Shown here piece after piece: positions 25,141 through 34,143 of a DNA stretch of 64,000 nucleotides; within the stretch, counting starts at the first letter, position 1, and each line of letters begins with the position of its first letter. Where the stretch lies: assembly GCA_002439165.1 (NCBI GenBank), contig DJTE01000034.1, positions 1-64,000 on the forward strand. The letters run 5' to 3'. A model generated the notes under the pieces. That model was given only the letters and a program-made list of their open reading frames with translations. It made no database searches and had not been told where the DNA came from. The stretch comes from Chryseobacterium indologenes. Lineage in GTDB: Bacteria; Bacteroidota; Bacteroidia; Flavobacteriales; Weeksellaceae. The position numbers were made by a program, and so were the translations under genes.

Positions 25141-26502
25141 TTACAATAACTTTCTGATCCAGCTTAATTTTTTATCAGAATACGGAGGATATTTAATATC
25201 CGGTTCACCCCAGGTTGCTTTTTCAAGAACAGATTTTTGGTGTGAAAAGGCTTCAAACCCATATTTTCCGTGATAATTTCCGATGCCTGATGCTCCGGTA
25301 CCTCCAAATGGAAGATTGTCATTACTTAAATGCATCACAACATCATTGATGCAGCCTCCACCGAAAGAGAGTTTTGCTGTAAATATTTCTTTTTCTTCAG
25401 CGTTACCGGTAAAAAGATAGGCGGCAAGCGGTTTTTCCATCTCTGAGATCATATTGAGGGCAGTATTGAAATGGGTAAAACTGATCACAGGCAGAACCGG
25501 CCCAAAAATCTCTTCCTGCATAACGGGGTCCTCCCAGGTAACATGATGCAGAACGGTAGGTTCTATATACAGCTTTTCTTCATTGAAACCTCCTCCGAAA
25601 TATACTTTTTCAGGGTCAATAAGGCGGATCAGCCTCTGGAAATTTCTGACGTTAATAATCCGGGTATACTGCGGAGAATCCGGTTCATACTGAAATTCCC
25701 GGATGAATTTACGGAGCATTTCCGTGAACTGTTCTTCTACCGATTCTTCTACAAGCAGATAATCCGGGGCTACACAGGTTTGGCCGGCATTCAGGAATTT
25801 GCCCCAGACAATTCTTCTGGCAGCTGTTTCCAGATTGGCATGTTTCGTTACAATAGCGGGTGATTTTCCGCCTAATTCAAGAACAACCGGTGTAAGATGC
25901 TCCGCTGCTGCTTTATACACGATTTTTCCTACTCTGGTGCTTCCGGTAAAAAATATTTTATCAAACCTGAATTTCAGCAATTCTGTGGTTTCGTCTATAC
26001 CGCCCTCATAAGCATACAGATATTCAGGGGGAAAGTGGGTATTGATGATACCGGCCATCGCTTTCATGGTATGGAAGGCAATTTCGCTGGGCTTCAGAAT
26101 ACAGCAGTTTCCGGCTGCCATCGCTGCGATCATAGGTGAAAGTGAAAGCTGGTAAGGATAGTTCCAGGCTCCGATTACCAGAACACATCCTAAAGGCTCG
26201 GGATAGATTCTGCTGTTTCCGATCTGATTAACCAGATTGGTCCTGACTTTTTTAGGCTTTGAAAGTGAATTGATATTTTTTAAATAATAATCAATATCGT
26301 TCAAGACAAATGAAATTTCTGTTGTTAAGGTATCAAATCTTGATTTGCCGAAATCTTCAGCAATAGCTTCATACAGAAGTTCTTCATTTTTTATGATAAG
26401 ATCCCGGAGTTTTTCAAGATACATCTTCCTGAATTTGATGCTTTTAGTCTGTTGGGTTCTGAAAAACTCTTTCTGGCTGAATACAATATCCTGAATTTTC
26501 AT
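25141..26502 (-). CDS. NAD(P)-dependent aldehyde dehydrogenase
   Basis: A 453-residue ALDH. Asn114 in GAWNYP, FTGST (185-189), Glu209 in LELGGKSP and catalytic Cys243 in GQTCVAPDYLL are present, so it is active by motif. The short length and hydrophobic C-terminus (YSDKKLSWIRKLL) fit the ALDH3/fatty-aldehyde group. It oxidises aldehydes to acids; the substrate is unknown. It is monocistronic or followed by the small GG-leader peptide gene. Confidence 0.92.
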   Translation of the reverse strand: MKIQDIVFSQKEFFRTQQTKSIKFRKMYLEKLRDLIIKNEELLYEAIAEDFGKSRFDTLTTEISFVLNDIDYYLKNINSLSKPKKVRTNLVNQIGNSRIYPEPLGCVLVIGAWNYPYQLSLSPMIAAMAAGNCCILKPSEIAFHTMKAMAGIINTHFPPEYLYAYEGGIDETTELLKFRFDKIFFTGSTRVGKIVYKAAAEHLTPVVLELGGKSPAIVTKHANLETAARRIVWGKFLNAGQTCVAPDYLLVEESVEEQFTEMLRKFIREFQYEPDSPQYTRIINVRNFQRLIRLIDPEKVYFGGGFNEEKLYIEPTVLHHVTWEDPVMQEEIFGPVLPVISFTHFNTALNMISEMEKPLAAYLFTGNAEEKEIFTAKLSFGGGCINDVVMHLSNDNLPFGGTGASGIGNYHGKYGFEAFSHQKSVLEKATWGEPDIKYPPYSDKKLSWIRKLL

Positions 26503-26601
26503 ACGTCACATTTCCCGAAGTACAGCAAATTTTCTGCCTAAAATATCATTTTGTATTTACAGGAAGGCATAATGATGGGAGGTAAAATATTAACAACAAA
26601 A

Positions 26602-26626
26602 AACCACTCCAAAAATTGAAGTGGTT
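26602..26626 (-). terminator. Terminator after rplI
   Basis: On the minus strand a 9-bp stem AACCACTTC / GGAGTGGTT (one G-U) with a 7-base loop, followed by a T-run, 28 bases after the rplI stop. Confidence 0.85.
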
Positions 26627-26653
26627 CTGTATGGTGAGAAAATTCTCTTCTGA

Positions 26654-27154
26654 TTAAGCTTCTTCAGTTTTAGCTTCTTCTTTCTTAGGAGCAGGAGCTT
26701 CAACCGGAGCATCAGATACGATGTCAAACTCATAGTTGTACTCAACGTTTCTGTGAAGTCTGATAAGAGCTGAGAATTTACCGGTTCTTTTGATCGTGTT
26801 ACCAGGAATCTTGATGTATTTCTTATCTACTGAAACACCAGCTTTTCCTAAAGCTTCAGCTAAGTCAGCATTGTTGATAGAACCGAAAAGTTTATCACCG
26901 GTACCTACTTTTGCAGGGATTGTGATAGAAGTTTTCTTCAATTGCTCAACTACACCGTTTGCAGCAGCGATTAATTTAGCTTCTTCTTCTTTTCTAGCTT
27001 CAAGAGTAGCTTCTAAAGCAGCTTTGTTTTTAGGAGTAGCTAAAAGAGCAAATCCCTGAGGGATAAGGAAGTTTCTAGCATAACCTGGTTTTACGTTTAC
27101 TGTATCAAACTCAAGTCCTAAGTTTTCTACATCTTTTTTTAGGATAATTTCCAT
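26654..27154 (-). CDS. rplI: 50S ribosomal protein L9
   Basis: A 166-residue L9. The N-domain signature VKPGYARNFLIPQGFALLAT (residues 21-40) is intact, followed by the long connecting helix (about 40-75) and the C-domain. A charged tail rich in Glu, Lys and Ala (about 150-166) extends beyond the E. coli protein, as in other Bacteroidota. It is the last gene of rpsF-rpsR-rplI, separated from rpsR by 112 bases that hold two hairpins. Confidence 0.97.
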   Translation of the reverse strand: MEIILKKDVENLGLEFDTVNVKPGYARNFLIPQGFALLATPKNKAALEATLEARKEEEAKLIAAANGVVEQLKKTSITIPAKVGTGDKLFGSINNADLAEALGKAGVSVDKKYIKIPGNTIKRTGKFSALIRLHRNVEYNYEFDIVSDAPVEAPAPKKEEAKTEEA

Positions 27155-27173
27155 TGTTGTTGTCCTTTTTTAG

Positions 27174-27194
27174 ATTTCAGAGGCTGTCTGAAAT
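27174..27194 (-). promoter_or_regulatory. Hairpin in the rplI leader
   Basis: An 8-bp perfect stem (ATTTCAGA and complement) with a 5-base loop, 20 bases upstream of the rplI ATG. No T-run follows on the minus strand, so it is not a terminator; a regulatory or stability role is possible. Confidence 0.4.
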
Positions 27195-27231
27195 CAAGTT
27201 AGAATTAAATTAGTATTATTCAGCAACAAAA

Positions 27232-27249
27232 GAAGAGGTTGCCCTCTTC
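27232..27249 (-). terminator. Hairpin after rpsR, GCAA loop
   Basis: On the minus strand GAAGAGG-GCAA-CCTCTTC, a 7-bp stem with a GNRA tetraloop, followed by TTTTG. It is 18 bases after the rpsR stop and could act as a partial terminator or 3'-end stabiliser within the ribosomal operon. Confidence 0.45.
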
Positions 27250-27266
27250 CTTTATTATTTTTTGTC

Positions 27267-27569
27267 TTATTTCAATAAGTCAGCTACGTACGGCATTAAA
27301 GCAAGGTGTCTTGCTCTTTTGATAGCAGCAGAAACTTTTCTTTGGTATTTTAAAGAAGTTCCGGTGTATCTTCTTGGTAAAATTTTACCCTGCTCGTTTA
27401 CAAACTGTAATAAGAAGTCAGCATCTTTGTAATCTACGTGCTTAATTCCGAATTTTTTGAATCTACAATATTTCTTTTCAGATTTAGTGTTGATATCAAG
27501 CGGAGTTAAGAATTTTACTTCTGATTCTCCTCCAGCTGAGGCTTGTTTAGCCATTTCATCTATTGCCAT
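27267..27569 (-). CDS. rpsR: 30S ribosomal protein S18
   Basis: A 100-residue S18. The signature region KKYCRFKKFGIKHVDYKD (31-48) and the C-terminal RYTGTSLKYQRKVSAAIKRA segment are typical. A short N-terminal extension (MAIDEMAKQASAGGES) is common in Flavobacteriia; an internal Met6 start is possible. It lies 31 bases after rpsF with no ssb or priB gene between, unlike many other bacteria. Confidence 0.96.
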   Translation of the reverse strand: MAIDEMAKQASAGGESEVKFLTPLDINTKSEKKYCRFKKFGIKHVDYKDADFLLQFVNEQGKILPRRYTGTSLKYQRKVSAAIKRARHLALMPYVADLLK

Positions 27570-27600
27570 GTCTTGTCTTTTTAAAAAATTGGGTTAATAA

Positions 27601-27942
27601 TTAAGCTTTAGCTGCTTTGATTTTTGTTCTTCTGGTTACAGCGTACTCAACAGCGTGTTTGTCAAGTTTTGTAGTTAAGTAACGAATTACTCTTTCGTCA
27701 CGTTTGAAAGCTAATTCCAGATCAGCAACTACAGTACCTTCACCTTTAAACTCGATTAAAGTGTAGAATCCGTTCTTTTTCAATTGGATCGGATAAGCTA
27801 ATTTTTTTAATCCCCAGTTTTCTTTAGCAACGATTTCGCAGTTCTTTTCTTTTAAAAGATCTTCAAATTTTTTCACTGCTTCCTCCACCTGTGCGTCAGA
27901 TAGAACGGGAGTTAAAATGAAAACAGTTTCGTAATTGTTCAT
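27601..27942 (-). CDS. rpsF: 30S ribosomal protein S6
   Basis: A 113-residue S6. NNYETVFILTPVLSD at the N-terminus, WGLKKLAYPIQLKKNGFY (about 43-60) and FKRDERVIRYLTTKLDK are characteristic. S6 pairs with S18 on the 30S platform. First gene of the operon, with a good promoter 35 bases upstream. Confidence 0.97.
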   Translation of the reverse strand: MNNYETVFILTPVLSDAQVEEAVKKFEDLLKEKNCEIVAKENWGLKKLAYPIQLKKNGFYTLIEFKGEGTVVADLELAFKRDERVIRYLTTKLDKHAVEYAVTRRTKIKAAKA

Positions 27943-27976
27943 AATGTTAAATAAATTTGTTAATTATTTCGAGGTG

Positions 27977-28007
27977 CAAAAGTAGAAAATATATTTGTAA
28001 TATGCAA
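27977..28007 (-). promoter_or_regulatory. rpsF promoter, TTG-N20-TACTTTTG
   Basis: On the minus strand TTG (28005-28007) and TACTTTTG (27977-27984) are separated by 20 bases, matching the flavobacterial consensus, with a leader of about 30 bases before the rpsF ATG. Confidence 0.7.
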
Positions 28008-28022
28008 GATGTTTATAAAAAA

Positions 28023-28042
28023 AGACCTGCGAGGGCAGGCCT
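28023..28042 (-). terminator. Terminator after the GEVED/T9SS gene
   Basis: On the minus strand an 8-bp stem AGGCCTGC / GCAGGTCT (one G-U) with a CCTC loop, followed by seven T, 26 bases after the stop at 28069. Confidence 0.85.
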
Positions 28043-28068
28043 TTCATTCATAAAGACAATATATCTTT

Positions 28069-29391
28069 TTACTTTTTGATCACTTTTACCGACTGGGCTC
28101 CGCTCTCGGTATAAGCGGTTACAATGTAGGTTCCTGCATTCAGCCCGGAAAGATCAATAGTGGATTTACTGCTGTTGATCTCAGTATTCATTACATTTCT
28201 TCCGCCTGCATCATATACATTCACTGATTTTATTTTGCCCTTCGATTCAATATTTAGAATATCGGTTACCGGATTAGGATATGCTTTGAATGAAGTATCT
28301 TTTTTGGCGATATCATTTACGGCAAGGGTGTTGGTTACGGTTACGGTGTAATCTTCTGCCTGTCCGTAGCTTCCACCAGTACAAGGATCGAGAAGGTTTG
28401 TTGTTCCATACATCTTTTTCACCCTCATTCTTGTATTTCCAAGCAGTGCATTGACAGGAACCGAAATTGAGTGTACCGCCTGTAAAGCATCGCTGCCCGT
28501 GGAATTCTGAATGGTCTGGGTTACCTGGTACACTTCACCGGCATCATCTAAAATACCGTTCTGATTCCAGTCGATAAAGACAACGAAATTGCTTGCATAA
28601 TTTCCTCCTGTATTTCCTTTTAAAGTTATATCATAAGACTGTCCGCGGGCAACGGAAGCAGCCTGTTCCAGAAACATTTCATGAGAATCTCCTGTATAGG
28701 CGGTGGCACTTGTGGGATTATTGATTCCTGCAAAATTGACCAATGTGATAGGCTCATCTCCCGGCTCTTCGAAAAGAGGATCTAAAAAGCTTACCGGGCC
28801 ACAATAAAGAGCAGTAAAGACAGGGTCCACTTTAATGTTATCAACAAGCAGCATAAACTTGTCATTACTGTTGTTTACAAAAGCTACTCTTATATTCTGT
28901 CCGATATAGGGTGTCAGATCTGCGGATCTTGTTGTCCATGCTCCGTTCTCTCCTGCGGTGGTGTAAAGCTGTACGGTAAAATCTGCTATTGTGTTGCCAC
29001 CGTTCGGGGCAAGCATTACTTTATAACCATCCCTGTAACTTGGGTCCTGTGCCTTTGCATCCCAATACAGGGTAGGTGAAGCTCCGGAGATAGTGATCTG
29101 TGGAGAAATCAGCCAGTCGTTCGAGGTGCCGGCAGGGGTATACCAGGACGTGCTCATTGCAGCATAATTTCCGGCAGGCCCGCCAAAACTTCCATCATCT
29201 CCCGCTCTGTCAATACGGTTCCAGCCGTTGGTAATAAAGGAAACATCTTCAGCCGGAGTTAATCCGTCGGCATCTATTACAGTCCATGCAGCCATTCCCG
29301 GGCCGCTGCCATCAAAATTTTCTTGAAATATCTGGCTGTATCCAAGCAAAGGAAGAGCAGCCAATACTACACTCAGTAAAGGTCGTTTCAT
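28069..29391 (-). CDS. Secreted adhesin-like protein (choice-of-anchor J, GEVED, T9SS)
   Basis: A 440-residue secreted protein. Signal peptide 1-19 (LPLLGYSQ). Residues 20-190 form a choice-of-anchor J/cleaved-adhesin domain (IFQENFDG, NDWLISPQITI, LLVDNIKVDP). Residues about 220-350 form a GEVED domain (VFIDWNQNGILDDAGEVYQ and GQAEDYTVTV). The C-terminal 75 residues are a type A T9SS sorting domain (KAYPNPVTDILN, VKVIKK). No protease motif is visible, so a surface or carbohydrate/peptide-binding role is likely. It has its own promoter and terminator. Confidence 0.87.
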   Translation of the reverse strand: MKRPLLSVVLAALPLLGYSQIFQENFDGSGPGMAAWTVIDADGLTPAEDVSFITNGWNRIDRAGDDGSFGGPAGNYAAMSTSWYTPAGTSNDWLISPQITISGASPTLYWDAKAQDPSYRDGYKVMLAPNGGNTIADFTVQLYTTAGENGAWTTRSADLTPYIGQNIRVAFVNNSNDKFMLLVDNIKVDPVFTALYCGPVSFLDPLFEEPGDEPITLVNFAGINNPTSATAYTGDSHEMFLEQAASVARGQSYDITLKGNTGGNYASNFVVFIDWNQNGILDDAGEVYQVTQTIQNSTGSDALQAVHSISVPVNALLGNTRMRVKKMYGTTNLLDPCTGGSYGQAEDYTVTVTNTLAVNDIAKKDTSFKAYPNPVTDILNIESKGKIKSVNVYDAGGRNVMNTEINSSKSTIDLSGLNAGTYIVTAYTESGAQSVKVIKK

Positions 29392-29421
29392 AAGTTATTA
29401 TTTTTTTTTTATTGATTTATC

Positions 29422-29451
29422 CAAAAATAGATAAAAAAATCAATAATTCAA
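29422..29451 (-). promoter_or_regulatory. Promoter TTG-N19-TATTTTTG
   Basis: On the minus strand TTG (29449-29451) and TATTTTTG (29422-29429) are 19 bases apart, 30 bases before the ATG at 29391. Confidence 0.65.
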
Positions 29452-29621
29452 AATTTAAGAGCCTTTAACGAGGTTTTTATTGAATGGTTTTAGTTAAAAT
29501 TGAAAATTTAATGTTTATTTTATATTTTTAGATCTCCTGTTCTAGGGGCTTTGCTGAGATTTGCAGATGAGGTTGAGTGAATGAAATAATTTTTATAAAA
29601 AATCTATTTTTAATTTAAAAT

Positions 29622-30974
29622 TTACCTGTTATTTCTAATTTCTGATAAAAAATTAACTTTAATTACATCATATAAAGAATGTCGACTAACTAAAATTGAA
29701 GCAATAGAAGAAACCATTCCCGCCAGCATCAGATGAAAAATGAGAGAGTGTCTGTCGGTCATTTCAAGGACAATGATGGCCGAAGTAAAAGGTGCCCGGG
29801 TAATTCCGGTAAGGAAAGCTACCATTCCGGCGAGGATAACGACATTGGTTTCATTCGGAGTTAAATGAATTGCTCCTGAAATAACAGATCCTATGCTGGC
29901 TCCGGCCGTAAGTGCGGGAGCAAAAATTCCGCCCGCTCCTCCGGATGTAAAGGAAAGGGCAGGACCCAGCATTCTCAGGATGGGAACATACCATTCTTCA
30001 TGTTTATTCTTTGTGAAAAGAACACGTTCCATGATTTCTTTTCCGGAACCCAGAATTTCCCGGTTGATGAAATAGGCGATACAGGCAATAAAAAGCGCAC
30101 AGATCACTAAGAAAATCACATTGGATTTATCTGTTGTAAGTTTTCTTTTTTTCCAGTCATTCATTTTCAGCATGCTCACAGAGAGCTGGCTGGCCAGAAT
30201 TCCAGCTGTTCCTGCCACCAAAATAATAGGAAACATTACCATCAGGGAAACTCCGTTGGTTTTTGGGTAACCCAGATATAAGTAAGATCCGGCTAAGGTC
30301 TGAGCTGTTAAGCCGGCTATGATAACCGCTGTAAATAAAGCGGTTTTAAAATAGTTGATATGGGTCTTTGAAAGTTCTTCCACAGCAAACACAATTCCTC
30401 CGAGAGGAGTATTAAAGGCAGCTGCAAGACCTGCCGCAGCCCCGGTCATGATCATGTTTTTCTTGGAAATTTTCGGCCACCATTCCGGAAGGTATTCATT
30501 AACTTTTCTGAATACAGAGCCGGCAATCTGAATCGTGGGTCCTTCACGGCCTACTGCTCCGCCTCCGATCACCAGAATCACCGATGAAAGGATCTTAAAA
30601 ACAATGATTTTAATGCTTAAAAGACTTCTGATGTTTTTATGTTCCTTAGGATTGGCCAGTTCCACAGCAGCCATTACCTGTGGGATGCCGCTTCCTTTGG
30701 CATTGGGAGCAAATTCTTTCACCAGCCACCAGGAAAGAACGAAACCGACAGGAGCAATAATGAAGATCATCCATGCATGCCAGTCGAGGATGAAATTTAA
30801 AAGGTGTTCTCCCCACGCAAATATCTGGGCGTACATTACGGCAAAAAAGCCTGTGATTACCGATCCTATCCAGAAGGGAATAGCCTGAAGAAGGTTATAC
30901 TTCAGCTGCTCATTCCGGATGTTGTCAAAAGATTTTTTCAGGCTCCTGCGAAGCAGAACAAAAATTTTCAGCAT
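29622..30974 (-). CDS. ClC-family chloride channel/antiporter
   Basis: A 450-residue membrane protein with about ten or more hydrophobic helices. The ClC anion-path motifs are intact: GSGIPQV (94-100), GREGP (142-146, gating Glu144) and GGIFAPAL in the C-terminal half. No CBS domains follow. It moves chloride, perhaps with proton exchange given the gating Glu, across the inner membrane. Bacterial ClC proteins help in acid or ion stress; nothing in the neighbourhood specifies that here. Confidence 0.93.
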   Translation of the reverse strand: MLKIFVLLRRSLKKSFDNIRNEQLKYNLLQAIPFWIGSVITGFFAVMYAQIFAWGEHLLNFILDWHAWMIFIIAPVGFVLSWWLVKEFAPNAKGSGIPQVMAAVELANPKEHKNIRSLLSIKIIVFKILSSVILVIGGGAVGREGPTIQIAGSVFRKVNEYLPEWWPKISKKNMIMTGAAAGLAAAFNTPLGGIVFAVEELSKTHINYFKTALFTAVIIAGLTAQTLAGSYLYLGYPKTNGVSLMVMFPIILVAGTAGILASQLSVSMLKMNDWKKRKLTTDKSNVIFLVICALFIACIAYFINREILGSGKEIMERVLFTKNKHEEWYVPILRMLGPALSFTSGGAGGIFAPALTAGASIGSVISGAIHLTPNETNVVILAGMVAFLTGITRAPFTSAIIVLEMTDRHSLIFHLMLAGMVSSIASILVSRHSLYDVIKVNFLSEIRNNR

Positions 30975-31313
30975 GTGTGTAGATTAGAAATGACCTGTGA
31001 AAAATTATGAAAAATATCCGGGATATAAAACCTGTGAGGAAAAAAACAGGTAAGAAGTTTAATTCTGACTTGGTTGTAAGTGAAAATATTGGGAAATAAA
31101 CGAGGTTGGAATTACTTTTAGTTAAGGTACTGAAAAACCTTATCAAATTAACTTAGAGTGTCTTTAAAAAAATCAAAGATTCTACTGTGTTCTCGCAGAT
31201 AAAATATCCATTAAGATCCGTGTTATCTGAGAAATCTGTGGGAACTTCTTTTAACGAAGATAAAAGACTCTCTAAAGCCAAAAGATACAATGATTTGATT
31301 ATGATAAAAGTAA
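30975..31313. other. Intergenic region with degenerate repeat
   Basis: No convincing gene is seen in these 339 bases. The segment around 31195-31275 (ATCTGAGAAATCTGTGGGAA and ACTCTCTAAAGCC) resembles, loosely, the longer direct repeats at 46606-47126 and the segment at 58975-59075. A 73-codon minus-strand frame overlapping the ClC start lacks any protein-like features. Confidence 0.4.
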
Positions 31314-31341
31314 AAAAGCTTCCCTGAGAAGAGAAGCTTTT
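31314..31341 (-). terminator. Terminator of the small membrane gene pair
   Basis: On the minus strand AAAAGCTTC / GAAGCTTTT forms a 9-bp perfect stem with a 10-base loop, followed by TTT, 6 bases after the stop at 31348. Confidence 0.85.
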
Positions 31342-31347
31342 AATTGA

Positions 31348-31692
31348 TTACTTAAACCAGCCTAAAAACAAGCCGTAAATAAATAAGAGGCCTACAATTA
31401 AACCAAAATTTGTATTTCTGAGAATCAGTTTATTATTGCTTTGTAATACCAATGCTTCAATAGTCATAATAACAGCCCAGAGTACGTGGAAAACCAGCAT
31501 AAACAGCAGGTAACCCACAGCTCCCAAGCCGTACTCATCATTCATGGCAATCCCGAAACCAACTGTTCCGGCAACAAGGACGGCAAGACGGATTAAAACA
31601 TGTTTAACAACGTTTTGTTCTGGAGTTTTAGGTATTCCTGTTTCCTCTTTTTCGTCTTTCAGCTCAAAAAGTTCCTTTAGTTCAGGATCCAT
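31348..31692 (-). CDS. Small integral membrane protein, unknown
   Basis: A 114-residue protein that I do not recognise. A charged N-terminus (1-28, rich in Glu and Lys) precedes three hydrophobic stretches at about 31-48, 55-80 and 92-113. It overlaps the stop of the gene upstream by one base (TAATG), so translation is coupled. It may form a complex with its partner. Confidence 0.7.
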   Translation of the reverse strand: MDPELKELFELKDEKEETGIPKTPEQNVVKHVLIRLAVLVAGTVGFGIAMNDEYGLGAVGYLLFMLVFHVLWAVIMTIEALVLQSNNKLILRNTNFGLIVGLLFIYGLFLGWFK

Positions 31693-31880
31693 TATTTCTG
31701 TTTTTTATAAAGGGTGATAAAAAATGGAAGCAGGCCGGCAAAGGCAATAAGATTTAAAACACCAAATAGCTTGAATACCGATAATGAATAAACCTCGAAG
31801 AAACTGAGGACAATCTGAACAAAATCAATAAGAACGATCGCAATCAGTGAGATAATAGCAATTAAAGTTGTATTTTTCAT
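31692..31880 (-). CDS. Small membrane protein, unknown
   Basis: A 62-residue protein with two predicted membrane helices (about 5-27 and 35-57) and a basic C-terminus YKKQK. It is not recognised. Its TAA stop shares the A of the next ATG at 31692, which supports a real coupled pair. It lies 64 bases after the E2 gene stop on the same strand, so it might be co-transcribed with it. Confidence 0.65.
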   Translation of the reverse strand: MKNTTLIAIISLIAIVLIDFVQIVLSFFEVYSLSVFKLFGVLNLIAFAGLLPFFITLYKKQK

Positions 31881-31944
31881 GTCCTTATTGATTTTGTAGG
31901 TTATTTAAAGTTGATTTAAATTCTTTTTGAATTGGAATCAGTTC

Positions 31945-33252
31945 TTAGATCTCTGTATTAAGATCCCAGTTTTCCAGGTAGTCGTGAACATGCTTAAGCA
32001 TCATTCCTCCCAGGGAACCGTCTACCACTCTGTGATCATAAGAGTGAGACATGAACATCAGGTTTCTGATCGCAATCACATCACCGTCTTTGGTTTCAAG
32101 AACAGCAGGTTTTTTAACGATAGCTCCGATGGCTAAAATCGCTACCTGTGGCTGAGGAATGATTGGAGTTCCCATAAGGTTTCCGAAGCTTCCTACGTTA
32201 GAGATGGTATACGTTGCTCCCTGAGTGTCCTCAGGTCTCAATTTTTTATTTCTCGCTCTGTAAGCCAGATCGTTGATGGCTTTTGCAAGACCTGAAAGAG
32301 ACAATTGATCTGCATTCTTGATCACAGGAACAATAAGGTTTCCGTCCGGAAGGGCAGTGGCCATACCGATGTTGATGTTTTTCTTTTTGATGATATTTTC
32401 ACCGCTTACAGAAACGTTGATCATCGGGAAATCCTGGATTGCTTTCACTACCGCTTTTACGAAAATCGGCATGAAAGTCAGCTTTTCACCTTCCCTTTTT
32501 TCGAAAAGAGCTTTGTTCTTATTTCTCCATTTCACTACATTGGTTACATCTGTTTCAATGAAAGAAGTAACGTGTGGAGCGATCTGTTTTGCTTTTACCA
32601 TGTTTTCAGCGATGATCTTTCTCATTCTGTCCATTGGAATGATCTCATCACCTGCAGCAGCTGTAATTGTTGTAGCTGGTGCTGAAACAGGAGCCGGAGC
32701 AGAAACGGTCTGCTGAACCGGAGCTGCCTGTTGTGGCTGACTCCCTCTGTTGGCTACATAAGCCAGTATATCTTCTTTGGTAATTCTTCCCTCTAAACCG
32801 CTTCCTTTGATGGTTTTCAGCTCTGCTTCGGAAATGTTTTCCTGCTGTGCGATGGATTTTACCAGTGGAGAAAGGTAAAGATCACCGGAAAATTCTACGT
32901 TTGATGCGGCTGCTTGTAACGGCTCTTCAATGGTTTTTAAAGTGTCGGCATCCGGAGCTGCGGCAGGAGTTTCAGTTTTTACTTCTTCTGAAGCTGTATT
33001 TCCGCCTTCACCTTCGATTTCTAAAATAGCAATGGCTTCACCAACTTTTGCAACTTCGTCTTTTTGCTTTAAGATTTTTACAATTTTCCCCGAAACTGGT
33101 GTCGGAACGTCTGAATCTACCTTATCTGTTGCAATTTCTACTACGGAGTCATCCTCTTTTACATTATCACCTTCATTGAATAACCAAGTGATAATCGTCG
33201 CTTCCATAACACCTTCTCCCATTGACGGAAGCAATAATTTGTATTCTGCCAT
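31945..33252 (-). CDS. 2-oxo acid dehydrogenase E2 (probably branched-chain type)
   Basis: A 435-residue dihydrolipoamide acyltransferase. One lipoyl domain (1-77, lipoylated Lys44 in ATDKVDSD), an acidic linker, an E3/E1-binding domain (about 125-160, LSPLVKSIAQQENI), an Ala/Pro/Gln linker (about 170-200) and the catalytic domain with SYDHRVVDG (His407, Asp411). The lipoyl sequence and single lipoyl domain fit branched-chain 2-oxoacid or a generic 2-oxoacid complex rather than SucB, which is encoded at 19024. E1 and E3 genes are not adjacent. Confidence 0.9.
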   Translation of the reverse strand: MAEYKLLLPSMGEGVMEATIITWLFNEGDNVKEDDSVVEIATDKVDSDVPTPVSGKIVKILKQKDEVAKVGEAIAILEIEGEGGNTASEEVKTETPAAAPDADTLKTIEEPLQAAASNVEFSGDLYLSPLVKSIAQQENISEAELKTIKGSGLEGRITKEDILAYVANRGSQPQQAAPVQQTVSAPAPVSAPATTITAAAGDEIIPMDRMRKIIAENMVKAKQIAPHVTSFIETDVTNVVKWRNKNKALFEKREGEKLTFMPIFVKAVVKAIQDFPMINVSVSGENIIKKKNINIGMATALPDGNLIVPVIKNADQLSLSGLAKAINDLAYRARNKKLRPEDTQGATYTISNVGSFGNLMGTPIIPQPQVAILAIGAIVKKPAVLETKDGDVIAIRNLMFMSHSYDHRVVDGSLGGMMLKHVHDYLENWDLNTEI

Positions 33253-33315
33253 TTTTAATTTTTAGATTTTGACAAATATATAAAAAAAATCGGTTTTTTT
33301 ATGAAATATATAATT

Positions 33316-34143
33316 TTAGAAAAATTCAATGTAGATATTCTCCCCTACATTCAGTCCGAACAGGCTTTTCGCGCCGTTTTTCTTACTCCCTTTATAGATG
33401 GTAAGCTCCAGCAGCTGGCTGTCGTTGAAGATCGCTGCCGACTGTCCGTGGAATTCCGTTTCCCTGTCCCAGTCCGAGACCACTTCCGTATGGCTGGAAA
33501 AGACTTTCGAAAGCGTTAAATTTCTGAATTTGATGATGAAGCCTTCCTGTCCTTTGCTGATGGTTTCAAAAAGATCTTTGCCGATATTCGAGATTATATT
33601 TCCGAAATTATCAATATAGGTTACCTCGCCAATGATCATTTTTTCCGATTCGTTATACACCGGTTTAGGGAAAAGAAGCTGCTTGGCAGAGTCTATCTTC
33701 CTTCCGATCACTTCGGGAAGTCCGCCTCCTGCTAAATGCACAGCGGCAGGTACAAAAATATCGGTAGAAGTAAAGTCTACTACATCATCAAAACGGCTGT
33801 TCAAAGTAATTTCATAAATCGCTTCCGGTTTTATATCGAAGAAGATAAGACTCAGAAGTCCGTTGTCTGCGGCCAGAAAATAAGAGCCGTCCGCCTTGTA
33901 CAGGATATTTTTTCTGGATCTGTTATAAAAACTGTCAACAGAAAGGATATGAATGCTCCCTTTTGGGAAATATTTATAAGCATTCCGGACAATATAAGAG
34001 GTCTGTATAAGGTTGAATGCCTGGATATCGTGGGTTATATCAATAATATTAACCTCAGGATTTAGAGACAGGATTTTGCCCTTTACAGCGGCAACTCTGT
34101 AATCTAAATTTCCGAAATCCGAAGTAAGGGTAATAATTGACAT
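33316..34143 (-). CDS. SAM hydroxide adenosyltransferase family protein (DUF62)
   Basis: A 275-residue protein of the SAM hydrolase/halogenase-like family. TLTSDFGNLDYRVAAVKG (6-23) is the N-terminal motif with the conserved Asp residues; INIIDITHDI-like sequence follows at about 32-41, then the LSVDSF strand and the Asn-containing ADNGLLSL segment. Known members split SAM to adenosine and methionine with water, and a few use fluoride or chloride. The common hydroxide type is most likely. It is divergent from phoH. Confidence 0.88.
   Translation of the reverse strand: MSIITLTSDFGNLDYRVAAVKGKILSLNPEVNIIDITHDIQAFNLIQTSYIVRNAYKYFPKGSIHILSVDSFYNRSRKNILYKADGSYFLAADNGLLSLIFFDIKPEAIYEITLNSRFDDVVDFTSTDIFVPAAVHLAGGGLPEVIGRKIDSAKQLLFPKPVYNESEKMIIGEVTYIDNFGNIISNIGKDLFETISKGQEGFIIKFRNLTLSKVFSSHTEVVSDWDRETEFHGQSAAIFNDSQLLELTIYKGSKKNGAKSLFGLNVGENIYIEFF

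Noticed and set aside
27174..27194. Known riboswitch or L9/S6-S18 leader motif
   Set aside because: Only a simple hairpin is visible; no recognised conserved core could be identified by eye.
30925..31146. 73-codon minus-strand frame overlapping the ClC start
   Set aside because: Phe/Ser-rich, AT-driven composition and overlap with a well-supported gene start.
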